64,000 nucleotides of DNA from Litorivivens lipolytica (lineage in GTDB: Bacteria; Pseudomonadota; Gammaproteobacteria; Pseudomonadales; Spongiibacteraceae), in contig NZ_JACHWY010000003.1 in the NCBI RefSeq assembly GCF_014191715.1, positions 248,001-312,000 of the forward strand. Reading direction: 5' to 3'. Positions 37,556 to 46,357 of the stretch are shown here, piece by piece (the stretch's first letter is position 1; every line of letters begins with the position of its first letter). The notes beneath the pieces were generated by a model. It saw only the letters and a list, made by a program, of their open reading frames with translations. It did not search any database and was not told where the DNA came from. A program made the position numbers and the translations under genes.

Positions 37556-39607
37556 ATGCTAATTCTGTATTTCTCGGCCAGCGTTATTGCGCTGTACACC
37601 GCCATTCAAGCTCTCTGGCTGAGCCGGCTCGGGCCCAATCGGCATATTTATCGCGCCTATGCCGCGCTGAGCGTCATCATTACCGTTTTTCTGGTCAGCA
37701 CATCCGTATTTACGATTGCGCCCACGCTTGCCGTAGCCACGCTGACCACCAAACTACAGGGTGCGGCAGCCTTCGCGTATCTCATCGCGCTCAACTGGTT
37801 GCTGGCACGCTACGCCAACATCCCCTGGCGCGGCGCCGCCCGACGCTTTCTGCTGACATTCTCCGTCACCGCAGGGGCTCTGGGCTTGTACAGCCTGTTT
37901 TTGCCGGCGGGCTTTTTCGCGGCGAGATTGTGGCCGATGGAGCCCGGCGGGCTCATCACCTTCGGCTTTGACTATCGTCCTGCCTCCGTTATTTTTCAGG
38001 TATTCGGCCTGATCGGTGTTGGCTGGTGCATATACTGCATTCGGGCATTGCGTCGCAAACAACCACTGGCCGCGCTGCTGTTTAGCAGCTTCATTGCTCT
38101 GCAGATCATTACCCATGTGTCTCAGTCTCTGCACTACTTTTTCGGACTGACAGCCATACCGGTTCTCCCCGGCGGCATGACCTATATCTGGTTTTTTGTG
38201 ATCACCGCCATTCTGTTCGCCCGTGACCACGAAGATACGGTTCTCGAGCTGGTCGCGAAAAACCAGTCTCTGACCCGGGAAGTCTCCAGCCGCAACGCCG
38301 CTGAGCGCCGCGCCCGCCTGCTGGCACTGAGCGACGAACTAACCAAGCTGTCGAACATCCGAAACCTGAAAAAAACGCTGGAATGGTTTCCAAAAGAAAT
38401 TCCTAACGCTCGACTTCTACTGCTCCAGATCGATTATTTCCGGGAACTGAAAAAAACCTTTGGTGAGGCTAAGACCGACCAGCTACTGCTGCAGTTGGCC
38501 GAACGGCTGTCCAGCGGTAACAGTGACTCGGAGCTGGCTGCGCGGATTTCCGAAGCCCAGTTCGCCATTCTCACCAGCGAGCCGGAGCGCTATTTGTACA
38601 CAGCGGGGAAAAGCCACAGCCCAACCTCAGCGCTGACCCGGCCCTTTACCGTCGGCCAGCAGACCCTGGATCTGACTTACAGCATTGCACTGGTTGGTCT
38701 GGGCAATGAAAGCAGCGTATCGGACATGCTCTACCACGCCGAACTGGCACTGGAAGAAGCGATTACCAACGGTGGCAATCAGGTTATTCACTACGATGGC
38801 GAATTCGCCGAAAAAATACAGCACCGATTTTCGCTGGAGCGAGAGCTTGATCGCGCGATTGAAGACAATCAGCTCGCGCTGCATTACCAGCCCCAGGTGG
38901 ACAGCACCGGGCACCTGATTGGTGCAGAAGCGCTGTTGCGCTGGCGCCATCCGGATCATGGCTGGATATCACCGAACACCTTTATCCCCCTTATCGAGCG
39001 GCGCGGACAGATGGTGTCCTTTGGCCAATGGGTTCTCGAACAGGCCTGTCGTGATCTCAAAGCCTGGCAGCAACGCGGCAGCTTTAACGGTCGCCTGTCG
39101 GTTAACGTCAGCCCCTATCAGTTGCAAGCCTACAACTACGGCCAGAAGGTGCTGGACACGCTAAAGGCCTATGACGTCCCCCCCTCCTCTATTGGTCTCG
39201 AGCTGACCGAATCCGGCATGGTGGAAGAGGCCAGCAGCAGCCTGGCCGGGCTGCCCCTGCTGCGCCGAGCCGGCGTGACCATCGCCATCGATGACTTTGG
39301 CACCGGCTTTTCATCTCTGTCCTATCTTGGTCGACTGCCCATCGATACGCTTAAAATCGACAAGGCCTTCGTAGATCAACTCGGTACGCGCAAGGGTGAC
39401 GCCCTGCTAAAAGCCCTGATGAATATTGGTCAGTCGCTGGATTTGAAGGTCCTTGCTGAAGGGATTGAGCGCGAAAACCAACACCGGGCACTGCAGGAAA
39501 TGGGCTGCCGCTACTTTCAGGGCTACCTGTTCGGCAAACCCGTTAGCGCTGACCAATTTGTGCTGGAGCAACCCAAAGCAGTGAGTGTTGGAGCCTCTGA
39601 CTTCTAA
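37556..39607 (+). CDS. Membrane GGDEF/EAL protein, probable cyclic di-GMP phosphodiesterase
   Basis: This 683-residue protein has an N-terminal seven-helix membrane sensor (about 1-225), a GGDEF-like domain (about 262-415) and an EAL domain (about 430-675). The GGDEF active-site loop is degenerate, reading RISEAQFAIL, so cyclase activity is unlikely. The EAL domain keeps its catalytic set: E458 (EALLRW), N517 (VNVSP), E549 (LELTES), D579/D580 (DDFGTG), K600 (LKIDKAFVD) and E635 (AEGIE). This suggests a phosphodiesterase with a regulatory pseudo-GGDEF. The ribosome site is weak. It is divergent from the AraC gene, and moaA follows after 25 bases. Confidence 0.9.
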   Translation: MLILYFSASVIALYTAIQALWLSRLGPNRHIYRAYAALSVIITVFLVSTSVFTIAPTLAVATLTTKLQGAAAFAYLIALNWLLARYANIPWRGAARRFLLTFSVTAGALGLYSLFLPAGFFAARLWPMEPGGLITFGFDYRPASVIFQVFGLIGVGWCIYCIRALRRKQPLAALLFSSFIALQIITHVSQSLHYFFGLTAIPVLPGGMTYIWFFVITAILFARDHEDTVLELVAKNQSLTREVSSRNAAERRARLLALSDELTKLSNIRNLKKTLEWFPKEIPNARLLLLQIDYFRELKKTFGEAKTDQLLLQLAERLSSGNSDSELAARISEAQFAILTSEPERYLYTAGKSHSPTSALTRPFTVGQQTLDLTYSIALVGLGNESSVSDMLYHAELALEEAITNGGNQVIHYDGEFAEKIQHRFSLERELDRAIEDNQLALHYQPQVDSTGHLIGAEALLRWRHPDHGWISPNTFIPLIERRGQMVSFGQWVLEQACRDLKAWQQRGSFNGRLSVNVSPYQLQAYNYGQKVLDTLKAYDVPPSSIGLELTESGMVEEASSSLAGLPLLRRAGVTIAIDDFGTGFSSLSYLGRLPIDTLKIDKAFVDQLGTRKGDALLKALMNIGQSLDLKVLAEGIERENQHRALQEMGCRYFQGYLFGKPVSADQFVLEQPKAVSVGASDF

Positions 39608-39632
39608 GCGGTTGTGATACTATCAGGGGATT

Positions 39633-40634
39633 ATGAGTAGCACCCCTTCCCTGATCGACCGTTTCGATCGCCGTATCGACTACGTCCGGCTGTCTGTCAC
39701 CGACCGCTGCGATTTCCGCTGCGTGTATTGCATGGCAGAAGATATGACCTTTCTGCCCCGCAACCAGATTCTGACGCTGGAACAGTTGTTTGATGTGGGC
39801 AAGGCCTTCGTCGACCTCGGCGTGAAAAAGATCCGCCTGACCGGCGGCGAACCGCTGGTACGCAATAACGTACTGTCGCTGGTTGAACGCCTCGGCGCGC
39901 TCAACGGCTTGCGCGAACTTCACCTCACCAGCAACGGCGCCCAGCTGGATAAATTCGCAGCGCCGCTGAAGGCTGCGGGATTGACGGGCATCAATATCAG
40001 CATCGACAGCCTGCGGGCAGACCGCTTCCGACAGCTGACGCGCACCGGCGATCTGAACAAGGTATTGCGTGGTATCGACGCGGCCATCGACGCCGGGTTT
40101 TCCCGCATCAAACTCAATGCGGTAATTCTTAAAGGCCGCAACGATGACGAAGTGCTGGATCTGGTGGACTTTGCCCGCGACAAGGGCGTGGATATTTCCT
40201 TTATCGAAGAAATGCCACTGGGCCTGATTGACGAACACAGCCGCGCGTTGAGCTTCTGCTCCAGTGACGAACTGCGCCAGATCATCGAAACCCGCTATCC
40301 TCTGAGCAACAGCCATGAAAGCACCGGCGGCCCGTCGGATTACTACCGTATGGTCGACAGTCCGATTCGCGTCGGTTTCATCTCGCCCCACAGCCACAAC
40401 TTCTGCCACCTGTGTAACCGGGTGCGGGTCACCGTGGAAGGCCGCCTCCTGCTCTGCCTCGGGAATGAACACTCGGTGGATTTGAAAGAGGTGCTCGACC
40501 AACATCCCGGTGATGGCGAGCGCCTGCAGCAGACCATTCGCAGCGCCATGGCAATCAAACCCGAGCGCCATTATTTCGAGCTGAACGACGATGAACCCCA
40601 GATCGTCCGCTTTATGAATATGACCGGTGGATAA
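39633..40634 (+). CDS. moaA: GTP 3',8-cyclase (molybdenum cofactor)
   Basis: MoaA is the radical SAM enzyme that starts molybdopterin synthesis from GTP. The 333-residue protein has the SAM cluster motif C26-x3-C30-x2-C33 (CDFRCVYC). The C-terminal substrate cluster ligands are C258, C261 and C275 (FCHLCNRVR...LLLCLG). The TGGEPLVR segment binds SAM. Other moa genes are not in this window. It follows the EAL gene by 25 bases and overlaps the downstream cupin gene by 8 bases. Confidence 0.95.
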   Translation: MSSTPSLIDRFDRRIDYVRLSVTDRCDFRCVYCMAEDMTFLPRNQILTLEQLFDVGKAFVDLGVKKIRLTGGEPLVRNNVLSLVERLGALNGLRELHLTSNGAQLDKFAAPLKAAGLTGINISIDSLRADRFRQLTRTGDLNKVLRGIDAAIDAGFSRIKLNAVILKGRNDDEVLDLVDFARDKGVDISFIEEMPLGLIDEHSRALSFCSSDELRQIIETRYPLSNSHESTGGPSDYYRMVDSPIRVGFISPHSHNFCHLCNRVRVTVEGRLLLCLGNEHSVDLKEVLDQHPGDGERLQQTIRSAMAIKPERHYFELNDDEPQIVRFMNMTGG

Positions 40635-41100
40635 ACAGCTGCTGATCACCCAGCTGCGGCTGGAGCCTCACCCCGAGGGCGGCTATTTCCGCCGCACCTA
40701 CGAAAGCAGCCAGGTACAAAAAGGCCGACGCCTGATGAGCAGCATTTTTTATCTGCTGACTGACGATTCGCCCACCGGCCACCTGCACCGCAACCGTTCC
40801 GATATCGTCCACTACTGGCAGGCCGGCTCACCGCTGCGCTACACCCTGCTGAGCCCGGAAGGTAAACGACTGACATTCACGCTCGGCCCCAATCTCGATG
40901 CGGGCGAGCAACTGCAACTGACCGTTCCCGGTGGATTCTGGAAGGCCTCTCAATTAGTCTGTGGCGAGTTTGGATTGATCTCGGAAGCGGTCTGCCCCGG
41001 CTTTGACTACGACGACCACGCCATGGCCCGCGCCGACGAGATAAAACAGCGCTACCCTGACCACTGGCCAGAACTCAAAGCGCTCTGCAAAGGCCCATAA
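40627..41100 (+). CDS. Cupin, DUF985 family
   Basis: This 157-residue single-domain cupin of the DUF985 group begins at GTG inside the end of moaA (8-base overlap). Family signatures are [47 protein letters not shown] and the C-terminal [22 protein letters not shown]. The metal site probably uses the histidines of GHLHRNRSD. Members are related to sugar epimerases by fold, but their activity is undefined. Translational overlap with moaA looks like compaction rather than a functional link. Confidence 0.85.
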   Translation: MDKQLLITQLRLEPHPEGGYFRRTYESSQVQKGRRLMSSIFYLLTDDSPTGHLHRNRSDIVHYWQAGSPLRYTLLSPEGKRLTFTLGPNLDAGEQLQLTVPGGFWKASQLVCGEFGLISEAVCPGFDYDDHAMARADEIKQRYPDHWPELKALCKGP

Positions 41101-41126
41101 GCAACACCCGAATAAGGAGCCACCAC

Positions 41127-42053
41127 GTGCAACCTACTCCGGCCAGCACGGCCGTGACCCAGCTGATTGAAGGCTTTGCCGCCGCCGGCTATATCGCCAG
41201 CGAGGCCATTGCCACCACCGTCTTTCTCGCGCAACAACTGCAGCGCCCGATTTTGGTGGAAGGCCCACCCGGCGTTGGCAAAACCGAGCTAGCCAAAGCC
41301 ACCGCCCTGCATAACGACCTGCCGCTGGTGCGCTTGCAATGCTACGAAGGCCTGGATGAAAGCAAGGCGCTTTACGATTGGAAATACTCCAAACAGCTAC
41401 TCTACAGCCAGGTCTTGAAAGAACAGCTGCACGATATCCTGCAGGGTGCCAAAGGTCTGGTCGAATCCGTCGAGCGTCTGAAAACCTTTGGCGATATTTT
41501 CTACTCGGAAGAATTCCTCGAACCCCGGCCCCTGCTGAAAGCCCTGCGCGAACCCAATGGCGCGGTGCTATTGATCGATGAAATCGACAAGGCCGACTAC
41601 GAGTTTGAGTCTCTGCTACTGGAAATCCTGTCCGATTTTCAGGCCTCCATCCCCGAGATCGGCACCGTCAAAGCCACCACCAAACCGGTGGTGATTCTGA
41701 CCAGCAATAACACTCGTGATCTGAGCGATGCCCTAAAGCGTCGCTGCCTCCACCTCTATATCGACTTCCCCAGCCGCGAGCTGGAGCAGCGCATTGTGCA
41801 TACCCGGGTGCCTGAGATTCCCGAATCCCTCAGCCAGCAACTGGTCAGCTTTATTCAGCAGGTGCGCGAGCTGGATCTGAAAAAGGCGCCGGCGGTGAGC
41901 GAAACCCTAGACTGGGCCCGCGCCCTTCTGCTGCTGCACGCCACCAGCCTGTCACCGGAGCTGGTGCAGAGCACCCTGAATGTCATTCTCAAATTCGAGG
42001 AAGACATTCAGCTGGTCAGCCCCGATATCCGTCAATTGTTGAAGGACCGCTAG
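41127..42053 (+). CDS. MoxR-family AAA+ ATPase
   Basis: This is a 308-residue AAA+ chaperone-type ATPase. Walker A GPPGVGKT is at residues 46-53 and Walker B is AVLLIDEIDKAD near 147-158. Sensor 1 is LTSNNTRDLSDALKRRCL, which includes the arginine finger. MoxR proteins act with VWA-domain partners to insert metals or remodel complexes; the VWA gene follows 9 bases later. The GTG start has an AAGGAG site 7 bases upstream. The client of this pair is not evident from the neighbours (cupin, moaA, PilZ). Confidence 0.92.
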   Translation: MQPTPASTAVTQLIEGFAAAGYIASEAIATTVFLAQQLQRPILVEGPPGVGKTELAKATALHNDLPLVRLQCYEGLDESKALYDWKYSKQLLYSQVLKEQLHDILQGAKGLVESVERLKTFGDIFYSEEFLEPRPLLKALREPNGAVLLIDEIDKADYEFESLLLEILSDFQASIPEIGTVKATTKPVVILTSNNTRDLSDALKRRCLHLYIDFPSRELEQRIVHTRVPEIPESLSQQLVSFIQQVRELDLKKAPAVSETLDWARALLLLHATSLSPELVQSTLNVILKFEEDIQLVSPDIRQLLKDR

Positions 42054-42062
42054 AGGCCCGGC

Positions 42063-43445
42063 ATGGAACAGGCCCTATTGGGATTCATCAACACCCTGCG
42101 CCAGCACGATGTGCGGATTTCCACCAGCGAAACGCTGGACGCCCTGCACACCGCCGATGTGGTGGGTTATGGCGAGCGCGAGTTACTGCGCAATGCGCTG
42201 GCCGCCGCCCTGACCAAAACGCGGGAAGAAAAGGCCACTTTCCACCGCTGCTTTGATTTGTATTTTCTGGCCAAGGGCGAGCGCCACAGCGAACAGCAAC
42301 AGAAGCAGCAGGAAAGCGCCCACCCCACCCAGTTCGAACTGCCCGATGCGGTCGCGGGCGACGCCGCGGTGCAGGCAGCGCTCAGCGCCCCCATGGTTCA
42401 GGCGGCCATCGACGGCAATCAGGACGCGGTGACCATGGCCATTGAGGAAGCCGCCGAAGGCGTCAGCCTAGACACCATCCGCTTCAACACCCAAAAGGGC
42501 ATTTTTCGTCGCCGCCTGGCCGAAGCCGCCGGCACCGGGGAATTCGACAAGGCCATTGAGGTGCTCAAGGCGATCGATGAGGAGGAACTGGCGGGGCCAA
42601 TTGAATGGCTGGAACAACAGCGCAATACCCTTGATATGGCGGCACGGGATGAGGTGGAACACCAGCTGTTGCTCAACGCCAATGCCGCCGGCCGCGCCAT
42701 TCAGCAGCAGATGCTGCGCAATACCAAACTGTCGGCGCTGGAAGGCTATCACCTCAAGCAGCTACCTACCCTGATCCGGGCGCTGGCCAAAAAACTCGCC
42801 ACCCGTCACCGCCAGCGCCGCAGGGTAGACCGGCGCGGTAAGCTGGATATGGCCAAAACCCTGCGCCGCAATCTGGCCTACGGCGGGGTGCCTTTTCACA
42901 CCTACTGGAAGCAAAAACGCAAGGACCAGCCCAAACTCTATGTGCTGTGTGACGTGAGCGGCTCGGTCTCTACCTACGCCCGCTTCCTGCTGCTATTCCT
43001 GTACAGCCTGACCGACGTGATGCCGCGCATCCGCAGCTTCGTATTCACCAGCGAAGTCTATGAGGTCACCGAGTTGTTCGACCGCCACCCGCCCGAGCAG
43101 GCGGTCGAGATGGTGAATCAGAAATGGGGCCGGGGCAGCAGCGACTACGGCAACAGCTTCAAGCACTTTGTGCGAGACTTCGGCGCCCAGATCGACCGAA
43201 ATACCACTTTGATCATTCTCGGTGATGGCCGCGCCAACAGCGCCGACCCGGGTCTGAACGAGCTGCGCCAGCTATACGATAAAAGTAAGTACTTACTATG
43301 GTTCAATCCCGAGCCCCGCAGCGCCTGGAATACCGGCGACTCGGAAATTAAACGCTACCAGAGCGCCTGCCACTTTGTGGCTGAGTGCAATTCACTGGCC
43401 AAACTGGAACGCCTGCTCGATCGTTTACTCACTGTTTTAAGGTGA
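42063..43445 (+). CDS. VWA domain protein, CoxE-like partner of MoxR ATPase
   Basis: This 460-residue protein has a helical N-terminal half. It contains a charged region (about 75-90, SEQQQKQQES) and a C-terminal von Willebrand A domain. The metal-ion-dependent adhesion site DVSGS is at residues 297-301, and later ligands lie in WGRGSSDYGNSF and ILGDGRAN. The basic RHRQRRRVDRRGKLDMAKTLRRNLAYGGVP stretch just before the VWA domain is the CoxE-family hallmark. With the preceding ATPase it forms a MoxR-VWA pair; in other bacteria such pairs mature molybdoenzymes or other metalloenzymes. Confidence 0.9.
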   Translation: MEQALLGFINTLRQHDVRISTSETLDALHTADVVGYGERELLRNALAAALTKTREEKATFHRCFDLYFLAKGERHSEQQQKQQESAHPTQFELPDAVAGDAAVQAALSAPMVQAAIDGNQDAVTMAIEEAAEGVSLDTIRFNTQKGIFRRRLAEAAGTGEFDKAIEVLKAIDEEELAGPIEWLEQQRNTLDMAARDEVEHQLLLNANAAGRAIQQQMLRNTKLSALEGYHLKQLPTLIRALAKKLATRHRQRRRVDRRGKLDMAKTLRRNLAYGGVPFHTYWKQKRKDQPKLYVLCDVSGSVSTYARFLLLFLYSLTDVMPRIRSFVFTSEVYEVTELFDRHPPEQAVEMVNQKWGRGSSDYGNSFKHFVRDFGAQIDRNTTLIILGDGRANSADPGLNELRQLYDKSKYLLWFNPEPRSAWNTGDSEIKRYQSACHFVAECNSLAKLERLLDRLLTVLR

Positions 43446-43580
43446 TTATTTCACCCTTTTGGAAAGTTCTTCCCGCTAGCGGCCGATCATCACCTAAACT
43501 GGGTTGGTAGGTAGAAGTACGGGTAGCTGTTTTAGCCCTGCGGATTACAGTGAAGATCTGAACAAGTGTGGTAACCAACA

Positions 43581-43985
43581 ATGGCAGACAACGCAGAAAG
43601 TCGCAGCGAACCCAGGTTCGATACCGTGGAAGCCGATTGCCTCGATATCTATCAGGACGGTGAAAGTTTCCGGGTACTCGCCAGCCGCGAGGAGTGTGAG
43701 ATTACTAACATCTCAAAACACGGCCTGATGGTGCGCTGCAAAACAACGTTGGCTACCTTTGAGCGTTTCCGCTTGCGCATGCATCTTGATTCCGGCAATG
43801 ATTTGACGCTCTACGGTACGGTTCGCTGGAGTGTGCCCGACGGCTCCGGCAATTACCTGCTTGGTCTGCTGCTGGAAGATACCCTCGGCACGGACTACCT
43901 ACTTTGGCAAAACCGCTTAAGCAAATTGCTGCTCAATCAAGCCCGGGCAGGGCTGGATACCAGCCGACTGACTGCTTCAGTGTAA
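43581..43985 (+). CDS. PilZ-like domain protein
   Basis: This 134-residue protein matches the PilZ fold in its strand pattern: CEITNISKHGLMVRCK corresponds to the (D/N)xSxxG motif, and LTLYGTVRWSVPDGSGNYLLGLLLED to the central sheet. The first cyclic-di-GMP motif (RxxxR) is not clear ahead of it; candidates are FRVLASR. Binding is therefore plausible but not assured. It precedes a CHASE-domain kinase gene by 19 bases, and a second PilZ gene follows the kinase. Confidence 0.75.
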   Translation: MADNAESRSEPRFDTVEADCLDIYQDGESFRVLASREECEITNISKHGLMVRCKTTLATFERFRLRMHLDSGNDLTLYGTVRWSVPDGSGNYLLGLLLEDTLGTDYLLWQNRLSKLLLNQARAGLDTSRLTASV

Positions 43986-44004
43986 GGCCTGATGCAGGGC
44001 GGCC

Positions 44005-45864
44005 ATGACCTCTGGGCCGCTCGCAAATCAGGCGCCTTACGCTAAGCCCCGCATTCCGTTTGGTGTTTCTCTAGCCAGCCTCTTTCATGGCGCGGTAACC
44101 GCGTGGCTGGTGCTTGCGACTGGCCTTGTGGTAACCGGCGCAGCTTGGTACACCTCGGTCCGAGCCACGGAACAGGCCGCGCACGAACGACTGCATCTTC
44201 GCAGCGAAGAAATCGCCAACGCCATCGAATCCCGCATGATTCTCTATGAGCAAGTGCTGTGGGGTGGCATTGGTTTGTTCAATGCCACCGGCGATGTCAG
44301 TCGCAGTGCCTTTCGCGCCTATGTCGACACCCTTGATCTGGACACCCACTGGCCTGGCGTGCAGGGCATCGGCTTTTCCCGCGCCCTGTCGCCTGACCTG
44401 CTGGTCCCCCATACTCTGGCGGTGCGCGCAGAGGGCTTTCCCGACTATCAGGTAAAGCCAGCCGGGCCGCGCGATTTTTACAGCGCAATTGTCTACCTTG
44501 AGCCCTTTGACTGGCGCAATCAGCGCGCCTTTGGCTACGACATGTGGAGCAACCCCGTGCGACGCGAAGCCATGAAGCGGAGCATGGAGAGCGGCAAGGC
44601 CCACACCTCTGGGGTCATCACCCTGGTGCAGGAAACCAGCCGGGACAAACAGCGCGGTTTTCTTACCTACACTCCCCTCTACGCCAAAGGTGCACAGCTG
44701 GACACGGTTGAACAGCGGCGCGCCGCCATCGTCGGCTGGGTCTACGCCCCCTTTCGCATGAACAATCTGATGCAGGGCATTCTGGGCAGCACCCGGGACG
44801 ATATTGGTTTTCGCATCTACGACACGGCCATCGACAACGAAAACCTGCTCTACGACAAGCCCACTTCAACAACACCCGATCTGGAAACGGTAAGGACGTT
44901 AAACCTGCAGGGGCGTCGCTGGCACGTGGTTTTCGGCAGCACGACCACCCAGCTACTCGGTGAGGCGCGAAGCCTGCAGCCCAGCCTGATTGCGCTGGCC
45001 GGCCTGATCGTCGAACTGCTGCTGTTTTCCATCTTGCGCGCGCTGCAGACTTCACAGATCCGCGCCGAGCGAATCGCCGCCGAGCGAACCGCGGAACTGC
45101 AAGAGGCACAACAGGCGCTGAAGCAGAAGGTCATTGAAGGTGAGCGCATGGTGGAGGTGCTTTTCAAGGCCAACGAGGAGCTGTCGCAGTTCGCTCACAT
45201 CGCCTCACATGACATGAAAGAGCCGCTGCGCATGGTGAGTAACTTTACCTCACTGCTGGAAGAAGACTACGGTGGGCAGCTGGACGAAACCGCCACGCTG
45301 TATATCCGCACGGCCCGGGAAGCGGCCGAGCGCATGCAGGCCATGGTCAGCGATCTGCTTGAGTACGCCCGCCTTGATCACGAAGCTGAGAGCAACCAGC
45401 TGGTCGACCTCAATCAGACGTTTAACGCTGTCTGCGAGGATTTACGCACGGCGATTAGCGGCAGCAAGGGCACCGTCAGTTTGCTCAACCCCCTACCCAG
45501 CCTCAGCGGCAATCCGACCCGCCTGCGCAGCCTGTTCCAGAACCTGATTGGCAATGGCCTGAAATACCAGCAACCCGATCGCCCCCCTGAGATTACCGTC
45601 AGCACCAGAGAAACCGACGAGCAGTGGCAGATCGCCATATCCGACAACGGTATTGGTATTGATGAGCGCTACCACCAGCGCATATTCCAGCCCTTCAAGC
45701 GCCTGCATAACGCCGAGGAATACCCCGGCACCGGCGTTGGTCTGGCCATCTGCAACAAGATCGCCACTGAGCTCGGCGGCTCGATCGAACTGGAATCAAC
45801 CCCGGGCCTTGGCAGCCGATTTACGGTCTTTTTACCCAAAATTCAGCCCGAAATGGGTGCCTAA
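44005..45864 (+). CDS. CHASE-domain sensor histidine kinase
   Basis: This 619-residue membrane kinase has a first membrane segment at about residues 27-50 and a periplasmic CHASE domain at about 75-295 (with WPGVQGIGFSRAL, FGYDMWSNPVRREAM and GFLTYTPLY). A second membrane segment covers about 330-350, and a coiled coil about 355-390. The HisKA domain has H402 in SHDMKEPLR, and the HATPase has N-box LIGNGLKY and DNGIGI. The kinase core resembles phytochrome-class kinases. CHASE domains detect small extracellular ligands such as cytokinin-like or peptide signals. No response regulator is adjacent; PilZ genes flank it on both sides. Confidence 0.9.
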   Translation: MTSGPLANQAPYAKPRIPFGVSLASLFHGAVTAWLVLATGLVVTGAAWYTSVRATEQAAHERLHLRSEEIANAIESRMILYEQVLWGGIGLFNATGDVSRSAFRAYVDTLDLDTHWPGVQGIGFSRALSPDLLVPHTLAVRAEGFPDYQVKPAGPRDFYSAIVYLEPFDWRNQRAFGYDMWSNPVRREAMKRSMESGKAHTSGVITLVQETSRDKQRGFLTYTPLYAKGAQLDTVEQRRAAIVGWVYAPFRMNNLMQGILGSTRDDIGFRIYDTAIDNENLLYDKPTSTTPDLETVRTLNLQGRRWHVVFGSTTTQLLGEARSLQPSLIALAGLIVELLLFSILRALQTSQIRAERIAAERTAELQEAQQALKQKVIEGERMVEVLFKANEELSQFAHIASHDMKEPLRMVSNFTSLLEEDYGGQLDETATLYIRTAREAAERMQAMVSDLLEYARLDHEAESNQLVDLNQTFNAVCEDLRTAISGSKGTVSLLNPLPSLSGNPTRLRSLFQNLIGNGLKYQQPDRPPEITVSTRETDEQWQIAISDNGIGIDERYHQRIFQPFKRLHNAEEYPGTGVGLAICNKIATELGGSIELESTPGLGSRFTVFLPKIQPEMGA

Positions 45865-45949
45865 TGCTGTCCTATACCCCACCAAAAGCAAAAACGGGAA
45901 AAGTTCACATATTGAGACCATTGGTATATAGTCCGGGAGCTGTTTGATT

Positions 45950-46357
45950 ATGTTGAGTAATAATAATATGACGATTGAACGCCGACAGGACGCCCGCTTT
46001 GACGATCAATCTCTTGTCTTTGTAGAAACCGAATCCGCCCAGCCGGGCACGCTCGCCCCCACCAAACTGGCGCTAGCAAGAACGCTGGATATCTCAGCCA
46101 AGGGGCTGCAGATTGCGACTCAGGAAGCCCTGACCGCCAACCGCATACTGCGTATTTTTGTGGATAACGGCGAAGACTACCCGCTGACGCTGGTTGGCGA
46201 AGTAAAGTGGACGCGTCAGGAGGGTGAGGAGCACCTTTCCGGCATTGAGCTCTACCCCTCCCGGGAAACTGCCCAGAAACAGTGGGCGGAAAAGGTTCGC
46301 CACAAGCTGGCGCTCGACGCCGCTGGTGGCGAGGAAGCGCTGCGACAGGCCGGCTAG
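45950..46357 (+). CDS. PilZ domain protein
   Basis: This 135-residue PilZ protein has both cyclic-di-GMP motifs: a basic RxxxR-type element (ERRQDAR near the N terminus) and LDISAKGLQI (DxSxxG). The conserved LVGEVKWTRQ strand is also present. The ATG at 45950 has GGGAG about 11 bases upstream. It probably reports cyclic di-GMP levels to another protein. It shares overall architecture with the PilZ-like protein on the other side of the kinase. The last four bases overlap the end of the convergent P450 gene. Confidence 0.85.
   Translation: MLSNNNMTIERRQDARFDDQSLVFVETESAQPGTLAPTKLALARTLDISAKGLQIATQEALTANRILRIFVDNGEDYPLTLVGEVKWTRQEGEEHLSGIELYPSRETAQKQWAEKVRHKLALDAAGGEEALRQAG

Noticed and set aside
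39543-40649. A 368-codon minus-strand frame opposite moaA
   Set aside because: moaA is certain on the plus strand, with all cluster cysteines; the antisense frame is a composition effect of GC-rich third positions.
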